Source: Luidia sarsii
Lineage: Eukaryota; Echinodermata; Asteroidea; Paxillosida; Luidiidae
Assembly (NCBI GenBank): GCA_949987565.1
Contig: OX465112.1
Location: 19,503,361 to 19,567,360, forward strand
Length of the DNA: 64,000 bases
Direction of reading: 5' to 3'
The translations under genes were made by a program, and so were the position numbers. Each line of letters opens with the position of its first letter. The stretch's first letter is position 1. The notes beneath the pieces are model-generated. The model was not told the origin of the DNA. It did no database searches and worked only from the letters and a program-made list of their open reading frames with translations. Shown piece after piece: positions 58,501 through 64,000 of the stretch.

Positions 58501-61500
58501 GAGGTATGCTCACAGCCATAGTGTATACCTAGATTACTGTAAGTACACGTACGGATCGTGTGATTGAGTTCACTGACGTGTGTTACCTGTGGCCAGCATT
58601 CAGTCCATTCCTTGTCTTGCATCACTTTCTCTCCTGTCTGCTCCTCCTCATCCTGAGTGTCTTTCATTGTCTTGGTCACTTTGTCCTGCTGCCTCCAAGT
58701 CTTAAAGGCTCCTCCAAGAAGCCCGTGCACAAAGATGACGTCAGCTTCTATCATTTGCCTGCGCAAAAGAGAAACAACCGCAGAGGTTTATCTTAAATCC
58801 CTTCAAATACTTACCAAAAAGGCTGACTTCAAATTTGGAGTGCTTATTATAAGTGTACTGAGTGGAAACTGAGAAGAACGTATTGAGAAAATATTTCAAA
58901 TTGTTCAGATGAGTCCCATAGGGTTTGAACATAAGATTATGGTATTTCATTGAGGTTTGCCCTGCTTGACAGCTCGAGTGGGATTTGAACCCGCGGCTCC
59001 TCCTGTCTAGTGCAGACGTCTCAACCACTTGACCACCGAGCTGGTCGCGGTAATGTGGCTGATTTGAATAATGTATAGCAGCAGGTACTCTGTTGCATCA
59101 TAGATATAACATGACGTTTGCGTCAAGGAGAATGTAATTCATTCACCGCTATAGAATATTCAAATAAGCAACACAACCTCGACCAGCTCGGTGGTCAAGC
59201 GCTTTAGATATCTGCATTAGAAAGCAGGAGTCGCAGGTTCAAATCCCGCCCGAGCTGCCTGAAATTGTTATCATCAGGCAAAGCACCGAGCACTCAGTGT
59301 TGATCACATTGAGCAGGGCAAACCTCAATGAATTACATTCTCCTCGATACAAACATCATGTTGTATCTATGATAAGATTGTGGTGTTGTCTGGCAATTAG
59401 CAAGACATCTGTTTACAGCTTGTATCAAAAAAACCTTAAAACACTTACAAAATGGCTGACTACAATTTTAGGCAGTTGGTTTTTAGTTTACTGGGTGAAA
59501 ACTGAGAAGCATGTGTTGAGAAAACACTCGGAATCATTGAGATGAGTCCCATAAGGTTTGAACACAGGATGCTAGGGTTGCCTGTATGTTGAACTCCTCT
59601 CTTGGGCACTATTATCAAGGGCTCCAGTCTTCTCATTACTGACCTCGTTCTGACTTGTGGATGCAGTAGAAAGACCCCATCATCCAGCTTTTCTGTCGAA
59701 GGGTCACGATCCAGATTGACTAGCGCCCTCGCTGCATGAGCAGCGAGCGGGATGCAGTCCGATTTCATCCAGGATGCTAAGACGCTGACCCAACCTTGAA
59801 GACGAGGGATAAGATGTCAACTTGAAAAGTATGCAACAAATAGTCCTCAGAACTGTAACAAATAGTCCTCAGAACTGTAACAAAAAGGGCTCAGTGTATA
59901 ACCTTATTTTAACATAAATTGTATTATTGTATTATTTGTATCATTTTGTTCCAGAACCAAAGACTGATGTCAATTTCTTCTTGGGAATCACACGATAGCT
60001 ACTGTTGCCTGTCCTCAAAACTGAACTCAAGATTTCATCCAACCCACCCCTGGATGAAACTGCAAATCACTCAAGAAATTTCAATAAGGGTTTGTCCTCA
60101 GTGCTATACTGCTTTGTCCGATGCCAAAAACATTCAGGCAGCTCAGGCGGGATTCAAACCCGTGACTCCCGCTTTCGAGTGCAGACTTCTTAACCACTTG
60201 ACCACCGAGTTGATCGAGGTCATGTGGTGGATTTGAATAAAGTATAGCGGCAGGTACAGCGTTGCATCATTGATGTAAAATGATGTTGAGGAGAATGTTA
60301 CTCAATGAGGGTTTGCCCTGCTTGACGTAATAAGCACTAAATGCCCAGTGCTTGTCAAGAAATTTTAAGATTTTTTTTCAAGAAAACCTCAAGACATCTC
60401 TCCACCTCTTTCACTCACCTGCTTGTAATATCTTAGAGTGTAGGTGCTCGTTGAGGGCCATGTTTGCAATGATGCGGGCGATGTAACACTGGATCTTGAC
60501 ACTGCCTGTTGCCGTGGTGACGCAGAGTTTCATCAGGAGCTGAAGACCTCCAAGCTTTACTATCTCCTCGCAATGACTGGGCACCTAGCAAGGGAGCCAG
60601 TGGAAACGTTGTTATGAAAATGATGAAGTTGATGCGTAGGTCTGTCAACTACAACGGCATTTCTAATGCACATGAACGTGGGGGAAAAGCTAAGACAAAC
60701 GAAGGACTTTTACACACTCATCCTCTTCCCCTGACTTTCTCTGAAGCTCACTTACCTCTGAATGGCTGACCAAGGCTTGGAGGTTGACCGTCTCTCTTGC
60801 CTCCTGAGGGATCCGACTCAGTCCGGTGACAAATGTCAACGTGTTGCCTCCAAAGCACAATGTACCACTCTGGGTGAAAGATGGCGAAAGAATGGTATCA
60901 AACGGAAGATTATCAGCCTGGTAAACACAGATCATGATGTTTGCATTGAGGAGAATGTAATTTAATGAGGGTTTACCCTGCTAAATGTAATAAGCACTAA
61001 ATGCTCAATGCTTTGCCCGATGCCTGATGAAAACATTTCAAATCTAAGAAAGGTTTGCATGGTGGAAGCACCAATTGGAAAGTTTGCGGTAACACCATAA
61101 AGTCATATCTCTGTTAAGATGATCTCTCTCTTAAGATGAAACACTCTCAAAAGATATGACTTACAGTTGTCACCGCAAACTTTCTACTTCCCTGACAAAA
61201 TACTTCTGTACTGTTGACCCAAGTATAATGTGAAGCCATAGCTGGAGAACTTGACACGATTTAGATGTAGGAAGATCACTGCCACCTTTCAATGTAAAGA
61301 GGATTTCTTCTAAAAGATGTATCGATGTTGTAAACATAAAAAGGATCCTTTTGTTGTGATTCTAAGCTCCCTGTACTTGTCTCACCTGATCGTCGGCTTG
61401 TACTGTCTTTCCTTCAGCCATTGCTCTCAGAGTAAAGAACTCCGTACATCGATCGATGCTATCCCTGGGCAATGCCCCTAGCAGTTTCTTGAATTCTTCC

Positions 61501-63274
61501 TCAGTCGTTGTCTACCGAGAAACGAAAAGATGTCGGCAAGATCAATTCAAATCATGGCTTCAGGTTCTCATTAAATATATATCAATCTCAAAAGTTAGAG
61601 GGTCTGACATTTCGATCCTAGCAGGACCTTTCTTTTTGCCTTTGAGAAAGGTCCTGCTAGGATCGAAATGTCAGGCCCTCTAGCTTTTTATGTATTGCAG
61701 GTTATTTTAGTCAGTGAGCAGTTTGCAACAGTTTTTGTATTAACTTCTGATTCTAAAAGGCATCAAAATGTCATTTAGGCTCCTGATGAGATGGGATTAT
61801 TATTATTATTTTTTTTTTTTTTGGGGGGGGGAATGACAGATGTGTTTACCTTTGTGTCTTTCAAAGGAGGTGGAGGAAGAAAAAACCTCATATCCACGTC
61901 AGCTGACCTGGCTAGACCAATCAGAGTCCTCTGGTCACATGCTTGGGCAATGGCCTTGTACTCGGCATCTAGCAAACAGAGAGGGAAATAAATCCTGAAT
62001 GAAAAATGTTAGCATCCATTGGAAGAACAGCAGCAACAATATGACGCCATGTCACACAGGGCAAGATTTACATGCTGGAAACAAGGAACTGAACTGAAGG
62101 TAAAATTTGTAGCCAGGTTGACAACAATTGGTTGTTTGCATCTGAATCAAAGCAGGCGTGTGATCCCGGGAGATATACGGCAGTTAGTGGTTGAATTGCT
62201 TCTGACTGGCGCCCCAACCTTGGCTAGTTGGCTATTAGGGAAGGCCACCATCTAAGGGCTAGATTGCTCGGATGGTACGAGTTGATATGGAAAAGCAGAG
62301 GTTTTGGATTCAGGTAACGGTCCAGTCAAAGTTTTATTTCCCATTTTTTGGGTCCCCCATGGCATTACAGTATCCAGTATCCATTACAGTATCGTTTCTA
62401 ATAGACGCTGGCTGTCTATAGGTTACACATGTACATGTATATGGGTATGGAGGCTGCTGGGGGTTTAGTGTGGGGGATAGCACTGAGGTAGAGTACCGAG
62501 CCAATGGTGCTTCCTGGCTAGTTTAGCCACTGCAGTCTGTCGACGCTGAGGGTTGTCTGACTGGGCCTTCTTCAGCAGCCGCCAAGGGTCATCAGTTGTT
62601 CGATCCAAGGGCAGCTTGGACAGAACTATCAGGCATTGGAAAACACAAGCATAAACATTTAGCAGAAAAAAAACTCAATTTGGATCTAGGGCTGCTCCGT
62701 AATATTTTCTTATATATATAGCAATAGTTGAAGGTTTGCTGTGACATCCCGTAACACATCAATGGGTTGGTAAGCAGTTAGCAACAGATTTACATTTATT
62801 GTTCTTGACTTCTCTTTTAAGAAAGGGGTGTGGCTCTGAAAAGACCCAGTAGCGCAATGTTTTGGGCAGCGTCTACTCTGCCCGTCGTCAGGAGACCGCA
62901 CACTGCCTGAAACATCGAGTCACCAACTCCTTTCACAGTCACACTCCGTCTCAAAAAAGATGCATTACATGGTGTCAGCACAGTCCTCTTGATACTTCTA
63001 TTTCCACCATGCAAACCTTCCAATCTTATATAGCAATGTCTCTTGCCAACTGTTGACAGTATCAGGAATGACGACATACTTCCTCAGTTTCAGAATCCTT
63101 CCAAGATGCAAGGTTCTTTTGTTTGTTCTTTATCCACTTAGTCTTACTCATTCCTTCACGCTTCATGGGAACTACTATGACCATGACTACCTTCTGGATG
63201 TTTGTCTTCAAGGAAGTGCTCTAAGATAGATATTCTCCATTTCACGTTGCTCCTCATCTGAGCTACTAGGTCAT
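55562..63274 (-). CDS. SERAC1: SERAC1 orthologue, 13 exons, 5' end outside the window
   Basis: Exons in order: 63274-63191, 62625-62497, 61968-61850, 61511-61386, 60869-60756, 60584-60419, 59794-59644, 58758-58587, 58057-57957, 57747-57650, 57124-56942, 56442-56299, 55782-55562 (TAG). All phases join; about 601 aa, against 654 in human. Seen: KHHWL then [20 protein letters not shown] and [14 protein letters not shown]-like repeats ([28 protein letters not shown]); [26 protein letters not shown]; the nucleophile motif VWVTHSMGG split by an intron; [28 protein letters not shown]. Known: SERAC1 is an alpha/beta-hydrolase at mitochondria-ER contacts needed for phosphatidylglycerol remodelling and cholesterol trafficking. 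Roughly 50-100 N-terminal residues, including the membrane segment, are missing beyond 64000. Introns are filled with SINEs. Confidence 0.95.
56030..56200 (+). mobile_element. SINE family 2 copy (serine-tRNA-like head)
   Basis: GTCAAGTGGTTAAGATGTCT, then CACTAGAAAGCGGGAG, B box GGGTTCGAATCC, tail CTGAGCTGCCTGAAATTTGT, CAGGCATCGGGCAAAGC and GAGCAGGGCAAACC. The loop CTAGAAA carries AGA, the serine anticodon. SERAC1 last intron. Confidence 0.82.
56495..56625 (-). mobile_element. SINE family 1 copy, SERAC1 intron
   Basis: Minus strand: GGGAAGGCCACCATCTAAGG, A box TAGCTCAGATGG, GGTACGTTAATCCAGAGGTC, B box GGTTCAAGTCC, end CGGTCCAGTCAAGGAC. An intact-looking head just upstream of SERAC1's penultimate exon on the transcript. 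Confidence 0.83.
57155..57330. mobile_element. Palindromic family B copy, SERAC1 intron
   Basis: TGTTGCAAACTGCTCACTGA, GGGCCTGACGTTTCGATCCT, AGCAGGACCTTTTTC, then the opposing arm GAGAAAGGTCCTGCTAGCAT. This is a nearly full-length single end plus core. Confidence 0.8.
57385..57550 (-). mobile_element. SINE family 2 copy
   Basis: Minus strand: GACCTCTACCAGCTCAGTTG, GTGAAGACGTCTGCAGGAG, B box GGGTCCGAATCC, CACCTGAGCTGCCTGTATTT, then CGGCAATCGGGCAAAGCACT. The anticodon region is partly deleted. Confidence 0.8.
57650..57747 (-). CDS. SERAC1: SERAC1 exon with catalytic serine motif
   Basis: 98 bp, phases 2 in and 1 out. It encodes [20 protein letters not shown] then [12 protein letters not shown]; the next exon adds GLLVKQML. 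The HSMGG elbow corresponds to the GxSxG nucleophile of alpha/beta-hydrolases, with Thr in place of the first Gly (human has Ser there). Confidence 0.93.
58587..58758 (-). CDS. SERAC1: SERAC1 exon with [11 protein letters not shown] motif
   Basis: 172 bp beginning after a GCGCAG acceptor. It encodes [20 protein letters not shown], then an acidic insert ([14 protein letters not shown]) and TECWPQ. The HGLLG oxyanion-hole strand is the best-conserved part of the hydrolase. The acidic insert is longer than I recall in vertebrates. Confidence 0.93.
58930..59150 (-). mobile_element. SINE family 2 copy
   Basis: Minus strand: GACCAGCTCGGTGGTCAAGT, GGTTGAGACGTCTGCACTAG, B box GGGTTCAAATCC, CACTCGAGCTGTCAAGC, then GGGCAAACCTC. 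It faces another copy at 59155-59375, so the two make an inverted pair. Confidence 0.82.
59155..59375 (+). mobile_element. SINE family 2 copy
   Basis: GACCAGCTCGGTGGTCAAGC, CATTAGAAAGCAGGAGTCGC, B box AGGTTCAAATCC, CGAGCTGCCTGAAATTG, GCAAAGCACCGAGCACTCAG, GAGCAGGGCAAACCTCAATG. Longest tail of the family in this window. Confidence 0.83.
60080..60340 (-). mobile_element. SINE family 2 copy
   Basis: Minus strand: GATCAACTCGGTGGTCAAGT, GGTTAAGAAGTCTGCACTCG, B box GGGTTTGAATCC, CGCCTGAGCTGCCTGAATG, then CATCGGACAAAGCAGTATAG. A tail-only piece of the same family is at 60925-61035. Confidence 0.8.
61050..61195. mobile_element. Palindromic family C copy, SERAC1 intron
   Basis: GGTTTGCATGGTGGAAGCAC, GTTTGCGGTAACACCATAAA, a short A/T-rich centre, then TTGTCACCGCAAACTTTCTA. 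The core hairpin is deleted. Confidence 0.75.
61575..61740. mobile_element. Palindromic family B copy, SERAC1 intron
   Basis: GGGTCTGACATTTCGATCCT, AGCAGGACCTTTCTTTTTGC, then TTTGAGAAAGGTCCTGCTAG, GATCGAAATGTCAGGCCCTC and the terminal CAGTGAGCAGTTTGCAACAG. Both arms and one outer end are kept. Confidence 0.85.
62110..62350 (+). mobile_element. SINE family 1 copy (long form), SERAC1 intron
   Basis: The body GCCAGGTTGACAACAATTGG to GGAGATATACGGCAGTTAGT, then TTCTGACTGGCGCCCCAACC, GGGAAGGCCACCATCTAAGG and a mutated A box (TTGCTCGGATGG), ending GGTCCAGTCAAAGTTTTATT. Confidence 0.8.
62730..63030. mobile_element. Palindromic family C copy with hammerhead-like core, SERAC1 intron
   Basis: GGTTTGCTGTGACATCCCGT, then GTGTGGCTCTGAAAAGACCC, a core at 62862-62891 (minus-strand CTGACGA at 62891-62885, stem GGGCAG/CTGCCC), and the far arm ending TTTCCACCATGCAAACCTTC. 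The GAAA following the stem is mutated to AAAA. Confidence 0.8.
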
Positions 63275-63296
63275 CTGAAGGAAAAGAAGTTGGATA

Positions 63297-64000
63297 ATCC
63301 ATCAATCCATCAATCCATCATTCCATCTATCCATCAATCCATCAATCCATCAATCCATCAATCCATCAATCCATCAATCCATCAATCCATCAATCCATCG
63401 ATCCATCGATCCATCGATCCATCAATCTATCAGTCCATCAATCATCCATCAATCCATCAATCCATCAATCCATCAATCCATCAATCCATCAATCCATCAT
63501 TCCATCAATCCATCAATCCATCATTCCATCAATCCATCAATCCATCAATCCATCAATCCATCAACCCATCAATCCATCAATCCATCAATCCATCAATCCA
63601 TCAATCCATCAATCCATCATTCCATCAATCCATCAATCCATCAATCCATCAATCCATCAAGCCATCAAGCCATCAATCCATCAATCCATCAATCCATCAA
63701 CCCATCAGTCCATCAGTCCATCAGTCCATCAATCCATCAATCAATCAATCCATCTATCCATCAATCAATCAATCCATCAATCCATCAATCCATCAATCCA
63801 TCAATCCATCTATCCATCAATCCATCAATCCATCAATCCATCAATCCATCAATCCATCAATCCATCAATCCATCTATCCATCAACCCATCAACCCATCAA
63901 TCCATCAATCCATCAATCCATCATTCCATCAATCCATCAATCCATCAATCCATCAATCCATCAATCCATCAATCCCTCAATCCATCAATCTATCAATCCA
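63297..64000. repeat. 8-bp satellite-like array (CATCAATC)n running off the window
   Basis: About 85-90 units of CATCAATC with CATT, CTAT, CGAT, CAGT and CAACC variants. It starts 20 bp upstream of the last visible SERAC1 exon acceptor and continues past 64000, so it lies in a SERAC1 intron. Confidence 0.95.

Noticed and set aside
61791..61808. A CTGATGAG motif near 61785 as another hammerhead
   Set aside because: No stem II and no GAAA follow it; chance occurrence beside a T-rich tract.
63297..64000. CRISPR-like array at the window end
   Set aside because: Units are 8 bp with no spacers; the genome is eukaryotic, and this is a microsatellite-type array.

Overview
This is nuclear DNA from an animal. 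The genes are intron-rich, with GT..AG introns and exon phases that join cleanly. The proteins are closest to those of vertebrates, but the dispersed repeats (tRNA-derived SINEs, foldback elements, LINE and Penelope-like debris) are not vertebrate types I know. An invertebrate deuterostome (echinoderm, hemichordate or amphioxus grade) is my best guess; the species cannot be fixed from sequence alone.

Layout. (1) 98-19813, minus strand: an ARID5A/ARID5B co-orthologue (8 coding exons, about 1370 aa) with a 10.9-kb first intron that is unusually free of SINEs. (2) 22621-31332, plus strand: a CD39-type ectonucleoside triphosphate diphosphohydrolase (11 coding exons, about 615 aa). Its first two coding exons encode a ubiquitin-like domain in front of the first membrane segment. 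(3) 35337-43386, minus strand: the C2orf42 orthologue (6 coding exons, about 569 aa). Its intron 2 holds a separate zinc-finger-like reading frame. (4) 44953-50572, plus strand: a secreted-start, seven-membrane-segment protein resembling the GOST family (8 coding exons, about 498 aa). (5) 55562-63274, minus strand: SERAC1 without its 5' exons (13 exons in the window). The genes lie head-to-head (1/2 and 3/4) and tail-to-tail (2/3 and 4/5).

Repeats fill the introns and spacers: SINE family 1 (tRNA-like head); SINE family 2 (serine-tRNA-like head), confined to the SERAC1 introns; palindromic family B; palindromic family C, whose centre looks like a hammerhead-ribozyme core; one clean Tc1/mariner-type MITE; LINE 3' ends; a Penelope GIY-YIG remnant; and many minisatellites, one of them in frame within an ARID5 exon. 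There is no shared pathway: the five genes serve chromatin regulation, extracellular nucleotide hydrolysis, an unknown zinc-binding function, a membrane-protein function and mitochondrial/ER phospholipid remodelling.

The most interesting observation is the ubiquitin-like/CD39 fusion. Second are the hammerhead-like cores in family C. All exon limits were derived by hand from splice consensus and homology remembered from the protein families; no search was run.
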